From Lysobacter capsici (GTDB taxonomy: Bacteria > Pseudomonadota > Gammaproteobacteria > Xanthomonadales > Xanthomonadaceae), in contig NZ_CP076103.1 of NCBI RefSeq assembly GCF_018732085.1, positions 124,001 to 188,000 of the forward strand: a stretch of 64,000 nt of DNA, in the 5' to 3' direction. Positions 1 to 8,485 of the stretch are shown piece by piece. The notes below the pieces were generated by a model. The model ran no database searches, was not told the DNA's origin, and saw only the letters and a program-made list of their open reading frames with translations. The translations under genes were made by a program, and so were the position numbers. Within the stretch, counting starts at the first letter, position 1. Each line of letters starts with the position of its first letter.

Positions 1-230
1 GTGTTTTCATCCTGCGGCTTGGCCTCGGCGATCAGGTTGTTCAAGCCCAGGCTCTCGACCAGATGCAGCGCCTCGCGCCGGCTGCCTTCGCCGACCGCCT
101 GCATCGCGACGATCGCGCCGACGCCGAAGATCAGGCCGAGCAAGGTCAACAAGGTGCGCAGGCGGCGTCGCCACAATTCCTCGATCGCTTCGCGCCAGAT
201 CGTCGGCAACCAGTGCAGCGCGCGGTTCAT
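1..230 (-). CDS. ABC transporter permease, FtsX/MacB type (partial, N-terminus only)
   Basis: Only the first 76 residues are in the window; the rest lies beyond position 1. The N-terminus (MNRALHWLPTIWREAIEELW...) has an amphipathic stretch followed by the hydrophobic segment LLTLLGLIFGVGAIVAM, the first membrane helix of MacB/FtsX-type permeases, and then the start of a periplasmic domain (GEGSRREAL). Its ATG overlaps the stop of the upstream adaptor gene as ATGA (227-230), so the two are translationally coupled. It is the membrane component of the ATPase/adaptor operon upstream. Substrate is unknown; MacB relatives export macrolides, peptides or lipoproteins. Confidence 0.85.
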   Translation of the reverse strand, partial: MNRALHWLPTIWREAIEELWRRRLRTLLTLLGLIFGVGAIVAMQAVGEGSRREALHLVESLGLNNLIAEAKPQDEN

Positions 231-1564
231 CGGCGCACCGCCGGGCCGGCGTTGGCGGGAGCGGGCTTGGCGTCGTCGGACGTTACCGGTTTGGCCGCGT
301 TCGCGTCCTCGCCCGGTTCGCCCGGCGCGGTGATCGCGGCGACCACGCCGGGTTCGGCCAACAGCACCTCGTCGCCCGCGCGCAGGCCCGACAGCACCTG
401 CGATCGCGCCGGTCCGCGCACGCCCAGTTCGATCCGGCGGCGCAGGAAATCGGCGCCGTTGCGCACCCGCACGTAGTCCTTGCCGTTGTCGCTGTCGATC
501 GCCACGTTGGCCACGCTCAGCGCCGCCGCGTCGAACAGGATCACCCGCGCCTGCAGGCGCTGGCCCGGCACCAGTTTGTAGCGCGCGATCGCTTCGGCCG
601 GAATGCGCGCCTTCATCGTCAGATACTTCACCGGGCTTTCCTGGCTGCGCACCTTGGCCGCGCTGGCCACCCACGATAGTTGGCTGACGATCTTCTGCTC
701 GGGCCGGCCGACCGGGAACATCTCCACCGCATTGCCGACCTGGATGCCCTGCGCTTCGATCTGCGGCAGGCTCAGTTCCAGTTCCATCGCCGACGCGTCG
801 GGCAGGCTGCCGTAATCGAAACCGGCGCGCAGGGTCGCGCCGACGTTGGGTTTGTCGCCGGACCAGTTGCTCGACAGCATCAGCACGCCGTCGTTGGGCG
901 CGCGCAGTTCCAGCGCGTCCAGATCGGACTGGCGCGCCTTGGCGGCGATGTCGAAGGTCGCGCGCTGCGCGTCGAGCACGCCGAGCTCGGCCTGGCCGCG
1001 CACCCCGGCCTGGCCGCGCTGCCATTGCAGGGTGTCGCGTTTCTCGCTGAGGAAGCGCTGGTCCTGGACCGCGTCGAGCACTTCGTTGCGCGCCATCGTG
1101 CTCAGGTCGGCGGTGGCGTAGCGCTCGGCGATGCCGAGCTGCACCGCGACCTGGGCCAGGTCGACCGCGACCTTGCTCTGCGTGGTTTCCAGTTCGCCCT
1201 GCTTGGCCGCGCGCGCCAGTTCGTTGCGCTGCAGGTCGATCAGGGTCTGGGCCAGTTCCTGCTTGCCCTGTTCGGCCGAGAAGCGCGCGATCAGATCGCC
1301 CTTCTTGACCGCGCTGCCCTCGGGCAGCATCCATTCGACCTGGCGCGCGGCCCAGTTGCGGCCGGGCACGTTGAGTGGGGTCGACTTGGCCGACTTGAGT
1401 TCGCCTTCGCCGCGCACGCTCAGGTTCAGCGGCGCGCGGGCGATGGTTTCGGTCGCCGCCGGCGCGACGTCGCCGCCGCAGGCGATCAGCATCGCCGGCA
1501 GACACAGCAACGCGCCGCAACGCAGAGTGTTTCGACAAGCCACCGCGAATCGCATCGGTTTCAT
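227..1564 (-). CDS. HlyD-family periplasmic adaptor lipoprotein (third adaptor of operon)
   Basis: A 445-residue membrane-fusion-type protein. The N-terminus is a lipoprotein signal with a lipobox ending LIAC (Cys29), so it is probably anchored in a membrane. A lipoyl/barrel-sandwich half (EGSAVKKGDLIARF, about 75-90) is followed by a helical hairpin region (about 95-210), the second lipoyl half (ELRAPNDGVLML) and a beta-barrel domain (about 250-400). The tail is Ala/Pro/Lys-rich and variable. The open frame continues much further upstream, but the chosen ATG overlaps the stop of the preceding adaptor (ATGA, 1561-1564) and gives the signal peptide. It should link the permease to an outer-membrane channel; none is encoded here. 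Confidence 0.88.
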   Translation of the reverse strand: MKPMRFAVACRNTLRCGALLCLPAMLIACGGDVAPAATETIARAPLNLSVRGEGELKSAKSTPLNVPGRNWAARQVEWMLPEGSAVKKGDLIARFSAEQGKQELAQTLIDLQRNELARAAKQGELETTQSKVAVDLAQVAVQLGIAERYATADLSTMARNEVLDAVQDQRFLSEKRDTLQWQRGQAGVRGQAELGVLDAQRATFDIAAKARQSDLDALELRAPNDGVLMLSSNWSGDKPNVGATLRAGFDYGSLPDASAMELELSLPQIEAQGIQVGNAVEMFPVGRPEQKIVSQLSWVASAAKVRSQESPVKYLTMKARIPAEAIARYKLVPGQRLQARVILFDAAALSVANVAIDSDNGKDYVRVRNGADFLRRRIELGVRGPARSQVLSGLRAGDEVLLAEPGVVAAITAPGEPGEDANAAKPVTSDDAKPAPANAGPAVRR

Positions 1565-2541
1565 CGCGACGCCTTCCGCGCGGCCGCGCCGCCGCTGCTC
1601 GGCGGCTGGATCTCGACCCGCACCGCCTGCCCCGGTCGCAGCGGCGCGCGCGGGTCGTCGAGCTGCACGTCCAGGTCCAGCACCGGCACCGGCTGCACCT
1701 GCGATTTGCTGCGGATCGCGCGGCCGATCGAGGCGATCTTGCCGCTCAGCACGCTGCCGGCGCCGCCTTCGACCACGATCCGCACCGGCACGCCGACCGC
1801 GACGCGCTGCAGATCGCGCTCGGCCAGTTCGGCGCGCACCGCGAGCGTGCTCATGTCGGGAATCTCCGCGACCGTCTGGCCGACCCATACCTGCGAGCCG
1901 ACATCGTATTTTTCGCCTTCGAAATTGCTTCGATGCATCATCAATCCGTCGCGCGGCGCGATCACGTTCAAGGCCGCGAGCGAACGCTGCAGGCGATCGA
2001 CATCGGCCTGCAACTGGCCGAGTTCGGAACTGAGCAGGCGCCGTTCCTGGCGCCGCTGCTCGGCCGACAGCCCTTCGCGTTTGCGCGCCAGCGCCATCTT
2101 GCGTTCCATCTGGGTGCGCTTGACCAGCAGCTTGCGGTACTCGATGCCGGCGATCAGTTCGACCGGCTGCTGGGTCTTGCGCTGGGCCTTTTCCAGTTCG
2201 GACTGGGCCTCGGCGGTGGCCAGGCGCTCGCTGCGCTCGCGTTCGGCCAGCTCCAGGTCGAGCTTGCCCAGCTCGCTCTGTTTTTCCTTGAGCTGGCTGC
2301 GCTTTTCGGTGAGCTGCTTGATCACGTCGTTGCTGTCGAAGCGGATCACCGTCTGGCCTTTCTTGACCGGGGTGCCGTCGGTGGCCAGTTCGGTGATGTT
2401 GAACTGCCACATGCGCTCCACGCTCGGCGGCATCAGCGGCGAGCTGCGCCGCGCGTACACCTCGCCGTCGACGCGCAACGGCGCAGCGGCGAGCGCCGGC
2501 GCGGCGGCGAGCAACACGAGCAACCACCACGCACGGCTCAT
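1561..2541 (-). CDS. HlyD-family periplasmic adaptor protein (second adaptor)
   Basis: A 326-residue exported adaptor. Residues 1-20 form a Sec signal peptide (MSRAWWLLVLLAAAPALAAA). The protein has the membrane-fusion layout: a barrel-sandwich half with GTPVKKGQTVIRFD, a long Glu/Lys/Gln-rich coiled-coil hairpin (about 75-165), the second half with VIAPRDGLMM, and a beta-barrel. It is the shortest of the three adaptors and ends in GGAAARKASR with no extra domain. Start and stop overlap both neighbours by ATGA, indicating one polycistronic message. Whether the three adaptors form a hetero-oligomer is not visible from sequence. Confidence 0.87.
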   Translation of the reverse strand: MSRAWWLLVLLAAAPALAAAPLRVDGEVYARRSSPLMPPSVERMWQFNITELATDGTPVKKGQTVIRFDSNDVIKQLTEKRSQLKEKQSELGKLDLELAERERSERLATAEAQSELEKAQRKTQQPVELIAGIEYRKLLVKRTQMERKMALARKREGLSAEQRRQERRLLSSELGQLQADVDRLQRSLAALNVIAPRDGLMMHRSNFEGEKYDVGSQVWVGQTVAEIPDMSTLAVRAELAERDLQRVAVGVPVRIVVEGGAGSVLSGKIASIGRAIRSKSQVQPVPVLDLDVQLDDPRAPLRPGQAVRVEIQPPSSGGAAARKASR

Positions 2542-3543
2542 CGCGCCGCTCCGCTGCGTGCCGTCGCGCCCGTCGCGGCGGCGGCCGGCGCAGGCGGCGT
2601 GGCCGCGGTCACCCGCACGCTCATGCCCGGCAACAGGCGCAAGCCGTGCGCGGGCGGCAGATCGATGTCGACGGTGAAGTAACGGCCTTCGCCCCATTCG
2701 GACTTGCGATCCGGCGCGCCGGCGATGTTGCGGATGCGGCCCTGCACGCGCTGCTGCGGCAAGGCATCGAAACTCAGCTGCACGTCCTGGCCCACGCGCA
2801 GGCCGCGCCGGTCGGGTTCCAGCGCCCACGCGCGCACTTCCACGCGGCCGCCGTCGACCACCACCGCGCCGGCCTGGCTGCCGGGCATGGTCGAACTGCC
2901 TTCGTCGATGCGCCCGCCGATCCAGTTGTTGTTGAAGCCGTGGACGACGATGCCGTCTTGCTGCGCGCGCACCTCGGACTGGCGCAGCAGTTCGCGGTAG
3001 TAGTCGCGCTGCACTTCCAGCCTGCCGACTTCCAGGTCGCCGTCGCGCTTGCGCCGGGCGACCGCGGCCTGCGCGGCGTCGAGCTGTTCGCGCTTGAGCT
3101 TGCTCTCGCGGCTGGTCTTGTCGAGTTCGCCCTGGTGGCGGTCGTAGTCCAGCGCCGAGATCAGGGTGCGGGGAATCGCCGCTTCGATCCTGGCCGTGGC
3201 CAGCGCCGCATCGGCCTCGGCGAGCGCGACCTCGGCGTCGACCGCCTTGACCTCCAGCTCGGCCAGTTCCTTGGCGGCCTTGGCGTGGGCCTGCTCGATC
3301 TTCGCTTCCAGGTCGGGAATCTGGGTGCCGGCCTGGCCCGGATCGATCCGCAGCACCACGTCGCCGGCCTTGACCGGCTGGCCTTCGGGCACGAAATAGC
3401 GGATCGCGACCGGCGCGCTGTTGGACTGCGGGGTATAGATGGTCTGGCCGCCGACCGAGCGCACTTCGCCGGTCAGCACCACCGCCGCGGCCGGCAGCGC
3501 CGCCATGGCCAGTGCGAGAACCGCGAGCCGTATAAGAAGCACC

Positions 3544-3560
<17 letters not shown>
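2538..3560 (-). CDS. HlyD-family periplasmic adaptor protein (first adaptor)
   Basis: A 340-residue exported adaptor with an N-terminal hydrophobic signal (LIRLAVLALAMAALPAAA). The first lipoyl half contains PEGQPVKAGDVVLRIDPG, followed by a coiled-coil hairpin (about 80-185) and the second half (VRAQQDGIVVHG). The beta-barrel region follows, then an Ala/Pro/Thr-rich tail. It overlaps the ATPase gene upstream by 17 nt and the second adaptor downstream by ATGA. It shares domain order with the next two genes but little sequence outside the lipoyl motifs, so the trio is probably an old duplication. Confidence 0.87.
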
Positions 3561-4218
<658 letters not shown>

Positions 4219-4735
4219 CGACAACAGGCCACAGGTGATAGGGGACAACCGGCTCAGCGGCGCGTGCGGGCCGCTGCGTTGCTCATGCAATCGACCCGGC
4301 GCTGGCGCCAAGGTTCCCGGCCCGCCTCCGCCGCGGACCGATGCAGGCGCGGGCGCTGGGAGATGCCGAGTGCGGGACCGTTCCATGGCCAGGTGCCGCC
4401 GTTCGAGGGCTAGCTTACCTCGCAGCCGGCGCGGCCAGCGCGCCGCCGATGCTGCGATGGATGTCATGCACAAGACGTTTTGTGAACTCGTACCGCTATT
4501 GGGCTGGGTGCCGCGGCTAGCTTATGCACAGGGTCATGGAAGATTTCCGCGCCAAATACCTGCTTTCGGTGCATGTAGCCATACCGATGGCGGCCTGTCG
4601 GGTTTCGCGCATAGGATGTTCCACGGTCGAACGCCTTCTCGATGGCCGGACCCGACACGCTCCCGGCCGCGGCATTCGCGGCCGCACACCACAAAGGCGC
4701 GGTCGTCCCGACGCCCACCACAGGGGAACACCTTC
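4219..4735. other. Gene-poor leader between exporter operon and small lipoprotein
   Basis: No convincing gene was found here. The sequence GGCTAGCTTA occurs twice (near 4408 and 4514). Read on the minus strand it gives TAAGCTAGCC, which could be a pair of -10-like elements for the exporter operon, but no matching -35 is clear. Open frames on both strands across this stretch have no family-like content. Confidence 0.4.
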
Positions 4736-4867
4736 ATGCTTCGCAAACTCTCGGTATGTGTGCTGATCGTCCTGCTCACCGGTTGCCTGCCGCCGCGCAT
4801 GGCTCCGGAAGAGCTCAGCCAGGCGCCACATGCGCACACGGCGGCGACCAACAACGCCAAGTCCTGA
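4736..4867 (+). CDS. Small predicted lipoprotein (43 aa)
   Basis: A 43-residue protein with a hydrophobic N-terminus and lipobox LLTGC (Cys17), then a short polar tail (PPRMAPEELSQ...). An AGGGGA ribosome binding site sits about 7 nt upstream of the ATG. Entericidin-like or other micro-lipoproteins have this layout, but no specific family is recognised. It precedes a second lipoprotein by 83 nt on the same strand. Confidence 0.6.
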   Translation: MLRKLSVCVLIVLLTGCLPPRMAPEELSQAPHAHTAATNNAKS

Positions 4868-4950
4868 ACCGTATAGGCTCCGGCTGGTTGAGTTAAGCCC
4901 GAGTTCAACGCATCAGGCAGAAGCTGAATCCCTACTCGGGGGGTCTGCCC

Positions 4951-5502
4951 ATGATCCGCAAATTGATGATTCCACTGGTCGCGGCCAGCCTGTTGGCTGG
5001 TTGCGTTTCCGACTATTCGCTGCGTGGCGGCGGTGGCGGCGGTTCGTATTACTACGGCCGCCCCAGCGTCGACTACAACTATTACGGCGGTTACGGCGGC
5101 GGCTATGGCGGCTACTACGGGCCCGGCTACGGCTATCCGTACGGCGAGGCCTATCGCTACCGCGGTTACGGTTATCCGGGCTACTACGGCGGCGGCTATT
5201 ACGGCGGTTATCCGTACTACAACTACCCGCGCCCGCATTACCCGAACCATCCGGGCCGCCCGAACAACCCGTCGCGGCCGTCGAATCCGCCGGTGCGTCA
5301 GGACGGCGGCGTGCCGTGGCGCGATACGCGTCCGGTCGGCGGCGGTGCCTGGGCGCCGAACAATTCGGCCCAGCAGCAACCGCGCACGTATTCGGCGCCG
5401 CAACCGCGCAGCTTCTCGCAGCCGCAAATGCAGCCGCGGATGCCGTCGGCCCCGTCGGTGCGTCGCGATGGCGGCCGGGCGTGGAAGGACGTCGAACGCT
5501 GA
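4951..5502 (+). CDS. Gly/Tyr-rich lipoprotein
   Basis: A 183-residue predicted lipoprotein (lipobox LLAGC, Cys18). After the signal comes a low-complexity region rich in Gly and Tyr (YYYG, GYGGGYGG-type runs, about 30-95), then a Pro/Asn/Arg region and a Gln/Ser/Pro tail. Two short repeats occur near the end (VRQDGGVPWRD and VRRDGGRAWKD). Such proteins are common in Xanthomonadaceae and are usually annotated as hypothetical. The tail repeats may be interaction motifs. A function cannot be assigned. Confidence 0.7.
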   Translation: MIRKLMIPLVAASLLAGCVSDYSLRGGGGGGSYYYGRPSVDYNYYGGYGGGYGGYYGPGYGYPYGEAYRYRGYGYPGYYGGGYYGGYPYYNYPRPHYPNHPGRPNNPSRPSNPPVRQDGGVPWRDTRPVGGGAWAPNNSAQQQPRTYSAPQPRSFSQPQMQPRMPSAPSVRRDGGRAWKDVER

Positions 5503-5652
5503 GCTGCACGGTTGTCGATCGCTGTTCGAGCCTGAACCGTTTCTAGCCGGTCATCCGCCCGGGTGACCGGTCGTGCCGAAAGTGGAACGGGGCGCACTTG
5601 CGTTCACGCCGAAGTGACAGCAATCTACCGCTACTGACCGCTTACGTCGCAT

Positions 5653-5683
5653 TTGGACGTTTTCGGTAAGCACAGGCTTCTAT
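5653..5683 (+). promoter_or_regulatory. Possible sigma-70-type promoter for candidate plus-strand sRNA
   Basis: TTGGAC at 5653-5658 is a good -35. The best -10 candidate is TTCTAT at 5678-5683, 19 nt downstream, which is a weak match. No protein gene follows for 500 nt, but a strong terminator does. Confidence 0.3.
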
Positions 5684-5689
5684 GTCGGC

Positions 5690-5803
5690 GCCTGGCGAGG
5701 AATCACGGATCCCCCCTGTTCCGTCCTTGTCAGGCGTCGGCGCCCATTCCCTCGGCGACGAGGCACGGCGAAAAAACGCGCGCATCGACGCGCGTTTTTT
5801 CGT
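5690..5803 (+). ncRNA. Candidate small RNA with C-rich loops, plus strand
   Basis: This stretch of about 115 nt lies between a promoter-like sequence and a perfect terminator, with no open frame that looks coding. It can fold into a hairpin ACGGA/TCCGT with loop TCCCCCCTGT (about 5706-5725) and another, CGCC/GGCG, with loop CATTCCCTC (about 5742-5758), then the terminator stem. Exposed C-rich loops are the architecture of trans-acting RNAs such as sX13 of Xanthomonas. Homology to sX13 was not tested. Ends are approximate. Confidence 0.4.
5771..5803 (+). terminator. Strong Rho-independent terminator
   Basis: The arms AAAAAACGCGCG and CGCGCGTTTTTT form a perfect 12-bp inverted repeat (5771-5782 and 5789-5800) around loop CATCGA. 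It is symmetric and so could stop transcription from either side. Confidence 0.9.
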
Positions 5804-5907
5804 TTCCGGTCAATGGCTTGGTGATTTGCCCGAGCGAGCGCGTCAGCTCGGATGCGCAAAGCGGGCAGGGCCTGAGGGTCCCACGGCCCGCCCAAACGCC
5901 AGGCAAT

Positions 5908-5942
5908 AAAAAGGGGCCGAATGTCCCCCGACATTCGGCCCC
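5908..5942 (-). terminator. Rho-independent terminator reading on the minus strand
   Basis: The perfect 12-bp stem GGGGCCGAATGT/ACATTCGGCCCC (5913-5924 and 5931-5942) is followed on the minus strand by TTTTT (5912-5908). On the plus strand the stem is followed by C/G, so it is directional. Confidence 0.85.
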
Positions 5943-6019
5943 CCGGCTTCCCCCGCGAGCGCTTGGCCAGCCCCTGTTCCAATTCCAGCCGGCGTCTAGC
6001 GCCTGCCCCGCAAGGTGCA
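5908..6019 (-). ncRNA. Candidate sigma-54-dependent small RNA, minus strand
   Basis: A minus-strand terminator at 5908-5942 has no minus-strand protein gene feeding it. About 100 nt upstream of it lies a -24/-12 sequence, TTGGCACG-N4-ATGC. Together they define a transcript of about 112 nt. The RNA would be G-rich and end in the stem GGGGCCGAATGT/ACATTCGGCCCC with loop CGGGGG. Nothing in it looks like a peptide gene. It converges on the plus-strand candidate sRNA. Its existence is inferred from the promoter and terminator pair only. Confidence 0.45.
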
Positions 6020-6030
6020 TGAGTAGCTAC

Positions 6031-6046
6031 GCATGATCCGTGCCAA
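6031..6046 (-). promoter_or_regulatory. Putative sigma-54 promoter (-24/-12)
   Basis: The minus strand reads TTGGCACGGATCATGC. The GG (6044-6043) and GC (6032-6031) dinucleotides are separated by exactly 10 nt, and TGGCACG matches the -24 consensus fully; the -12 is ATGC rather than TTGC. The predicted start is near 6019. Confidence 0.5.
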
Positions 6047-6058
6047 CCGATGAGGCCG

Positions 6059-6178
6059 GGAATCGGGAATGGGGAATCGGGAATGGGCAAAGCGCGGCGC
6101 CGTGAGACCATATGTCTGCGAGGACCGCGGCTTTAAGCTGTTGATTCCCGATTCCCGATTCCCGATTCCCGATTCCCG
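6059..6178. repeat. Inverted pair of GGGAATC heptamer arrays
   Basis: Four GGGAAT(C/G)G-type units (6059-6088) face about five GATTCCC units (6144-6178) across a spacer of about 55 nt, so the region can form a hairpin directly before mnmG. The same heptamer recurs at 39431-39520 and, degenerate, at 63058-63120. Confidence 0.8.
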
Positions 6179-6190
6179 GCACCCAAGCCA

Positions 6191-8080
6191 ATGAACGACT
6201 CCTTCTACCGCTACGACGTCATCGTGATCGGCGGCGGCCATGCCGGCACCGAGGCCGCGCTGGCGTCGGCGCGGGCGGGCGCGCGCACCTTGCTGCTGAC
6301 CCATTCGGTCGAGACCGTCGGCGCGATGAGCTGCAACCCGGCCATCGGCGGCATCGGCAAGGGCCATCTGGTCAAGGAGATCGACGCGCTCGGCGGGATC
6401 ATGGCGCGCGCCGCCGATGCCGCCGGCATCCAGTGGCGCCGGCTCAACGCCAGCAAGGGGCCGGCGGTGCGGGCGACCCGCTGCCAGGCCGACCGCGGCT
6501 TGTACCGAAGCTTCATCCGCCGCGCGGTCGAAGCGCAGCCGGGCTTGACCCTGTTCCAGGCCGCAGTCGACGACATCGTGTTCGACGCCGGCCGGGTCGG
6601 CGGCGTGCTGACCCAGACCGGCCTGCGCTTCCACGCGCCGGCCGTGGTGCTGACCGCTGGCACCTTCCTCGCCGGCAAGGTCCACGTCGGCCAGACCACC
6701 TACGCCGCCGGCCGCGCCGGCGATCCGCCCGCGGCCGCGCTGGCCGCGCGCCTGCGCGAAGGTCCGTTCGTGGTCGATCGGCTCAAGACCGGCACCCCGC
6801 CGCGCATCGACGGGCGCAGCCTGGATTACTCGGTGATGGAGGAGCAGCCCGGCGATGATCCGCGTCCGGTCATGTCCTTCCTGGGCACCCAGGCCGACCA
6901 TCCGCGTCAGGTCTCGTGCTGGATCACCCATACCTCCGAGCGCACCCACGAGATCATCCGCGGCGCGCTGGACCGCTCGCCGCTGTACACCGGCCAGATC
7001 GAAGGCATCGGCCCGCGCTACTGCCCCTCGATCGAGGACAAGGTGGTGCGTTTCGCCGAGAAGGCCAGCCACCAGATCTTCGTCGAGCCCGAAGGCCTGG
7101 ACGTGGCCGAGATCTACCCGAACGGGATCTCGACCTCGCTGCCGTTCGACGTGCAGCTCGACCTGGTGCGCAGCATCCGCGGCTTCGAGAACGCGCACAT
7201 CACCCGCGCCGGCTATGCGATCGAGTACGACTTCTTCGACCCGCGCGGGCTCAAGAGCACGCTGGAGACCAAGGCCGTCGCCGGCCTGTTCTTCGCCGGC
7301 CAGATCAACGGCACCACCGGGTACGAGGAGGCCGCCGCGCAGGGCCTGCTGGCCGGCGTCAACGCGGCGCGGTTCGTGCGCGGCACCGACGGCTGGAGCC
7401 CGCGCCGCGACGAGGCGTATCTGGGCGTGCTGGTCGACGACCTGATTACCCACGGCACGCTCGAGCCGTATCGCATGTTCACCTCGCGCGCCGAATACCG
7501 GCTGCAGCTGCGCGAAGACAATGCCGATCTGCGCCTGACCCCGACCGGGCACGAACTGGGCCTGGTCGACGAGGCGCGCTGGTCGGCGTTCGAGCGCAAG
7601 CGCGAGGCGATCGAGCGCGAGAGCACGCGCCTGGCCGGCGTGTGGGCCGCACCGAACAATGCGCTGGGCCGCGAGATCGCGCAGACCCTGGGCATCGAGG
7701 TCAGCCGCGAGTGCAGCGCGCGCGACCTGCTCAAGCGTCCCGAGCTGGACTACGCCAAGCTGATGCAGGTGCCGAGCCTGGGCCCGGCGGTGGACGCGGC
7801 CGAAGTGGCCGAGCAGGTCGAGATCGGGGTCAAGTACGCCGGTTATCTCGATCGTCAGCGCGAAGAGATCGAGCGTCAGCAGCGCAACGAGAGCACGCCG
7901 ATCGGCGAGGATTTCAATTACGCCGCCGTGCGCGGCCTGTCGCTGGAAGTGCAGCAGAAGCTCGAGCGCGTGCGGCCGCAGACCGTCGGTCAGGCGCAGC
8001 GCATCCCCGGCATGACCCCGGCGGCGATCTCGCTGCTGCTGGTGCATCTCACGCGCGCGCGGCGTTCGCGGGTGGCGTGA
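6191..8080 (+). CDS. mnmG: tRNA uridine-5-carboxymethylaminomethyl(34) synthesis enzyme MnmG
   Basis: A 629-residue full-length MnmG (GidA). With MnmE it uses methylenetetrahydrofolate and FAD to install the (carboxymethyl)aminomethyl group on U34 of tRNAs in the cytoplasm. The FAD-binding motif GGGHAGTEAA is at residues 13-22. The family signatures MSCNPAIGGIGKGH (about 50-63) and GIGPRYCPSIEDK (about 273-285) are present, and the C-terminal helical MnmE/tRNA-binding domain runs from about 460. No strong Shine-Dalgarno precedes the ATG; the heptamer hairpin ends 12 nt upstream. The start gives the normal N-terminus (YDVIVIGGGHAG). Confidence 0.97.
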   Translation: MNDSFYRYDVIVIGGGHAGTEAALASARAGARTLLLTHSVETVGAMSCNPAIGGIGKGHLVKEIDALGGIMARAADAAGIQWRRLNASKGPAVRATRCQADRGLYRSFIRRAVEAQPGLTLFQAAVDDIVFDAGRVGGVLTQTGLRFHAPAVVLTAGTFLAGKVHVGQTTYAAGRAGDPPAAALAARLREGPFVVDRLKTGTPPRIDGRSLDYSVMEEQPGDDPRPVMSFLGTQADHPRQVSCWITHTSERTHEIIRGALDRSPLYTGQIEGIGPRYCPSIEDKVVRFAEKASHQIFVEPEGLDVAEIYPNGISTSLPFDVQLDLVRSIRGFENAHITRAGYAIEYDFFDPRGLKSTLETKAVAGLFFAGQINGTTGYEEAAAQGLLAGVNAARFVRGTDGWSPRRDEAYLGVLVDDLITHGTLEPYRMFTSRAEYRLQLREDNADLRLTPTGHELGLVDEARWSAFERKREAIERESTRLAGVWAAPNNALGREIAQTLGIEVSRECSARDLLKRPELDYAKLMQVPSLGPAVDAAEVAEQVEIGVKYAGYLDRQREEIERQQRNESTPIGEDFNYAAVRGLSLEVQQKLERVRPQTVGQAQRIPGMTPAAISLLLVHLTRARRSRVA

Positions 8081-8106
8081 TCGCGCAGCGCGCGCCGTGC
8101 CGCGAT

Positions 8107-8485
8107 TGCGACTGTAGGAGCGGCGCGAGCCGCGACCGCGACATCACCGTTACGACGAAACTTGCGGCGCAGTCGTGATGACGCGGTCGCGGCTTGCGCC
8201 GCTCCTACAGGTAGCGACCGTAAAGTCGTGCCGTCCTTGGAGCGGTCTAAATAAACCTCACGCTCGCTTTTTGCCGGCTGCGCATAGCGCGAGACGAGTC
8301 GTCACCGCGCTTGCGACTGTAGGAGCGGCGCGAGCCGCGACCGCGGCCATACGGCCACGACGAAACTTGCGGCGCAGTTGGATTGGCGCGGTCGCGGCTT
8401 GCGCCGCTCCTGCAGGTAGCGACCGTGAAATCGCCTCGCCCTTGAACGCTCAATACACCTTGCGCTCGCTCTTGGCCGGCGGCGA
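8107..8485. repeat. Tandem duplication of a REP pair together with the opgD 3' end
   Basis: Two copies of a unit of about 200 bp occur. Each holds GACTGTAGGAGCGGCGCGAG, then CGACGAAACTTGCGGCGCAG, then the inverse REP CGGTCGCGGCTTGCGCCGCTC. Copy 1 runs from about 8107 to 8285 and copy 2 from about 8312 to 8485. The last part of copy 2 is the coding 3' end of opgD; copy 1 carries a decayed version of it (CTCACGCTCGCTTTTTGCCGGC at about 8258-8279). Confidence 0.8.

Noticed and set aside
680..2677. 665-codon plus-strand frame across the HlyD genes
   Set aside because: Antisense to two intact adaptors that are coupled by ATGA overlaps.
5996..8047. 683-codon frame antisense to mnmG
   Set aside because: Shadow of mnmG. 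It has no ribosome site and compositional features typical of antisense GC-rich frames.
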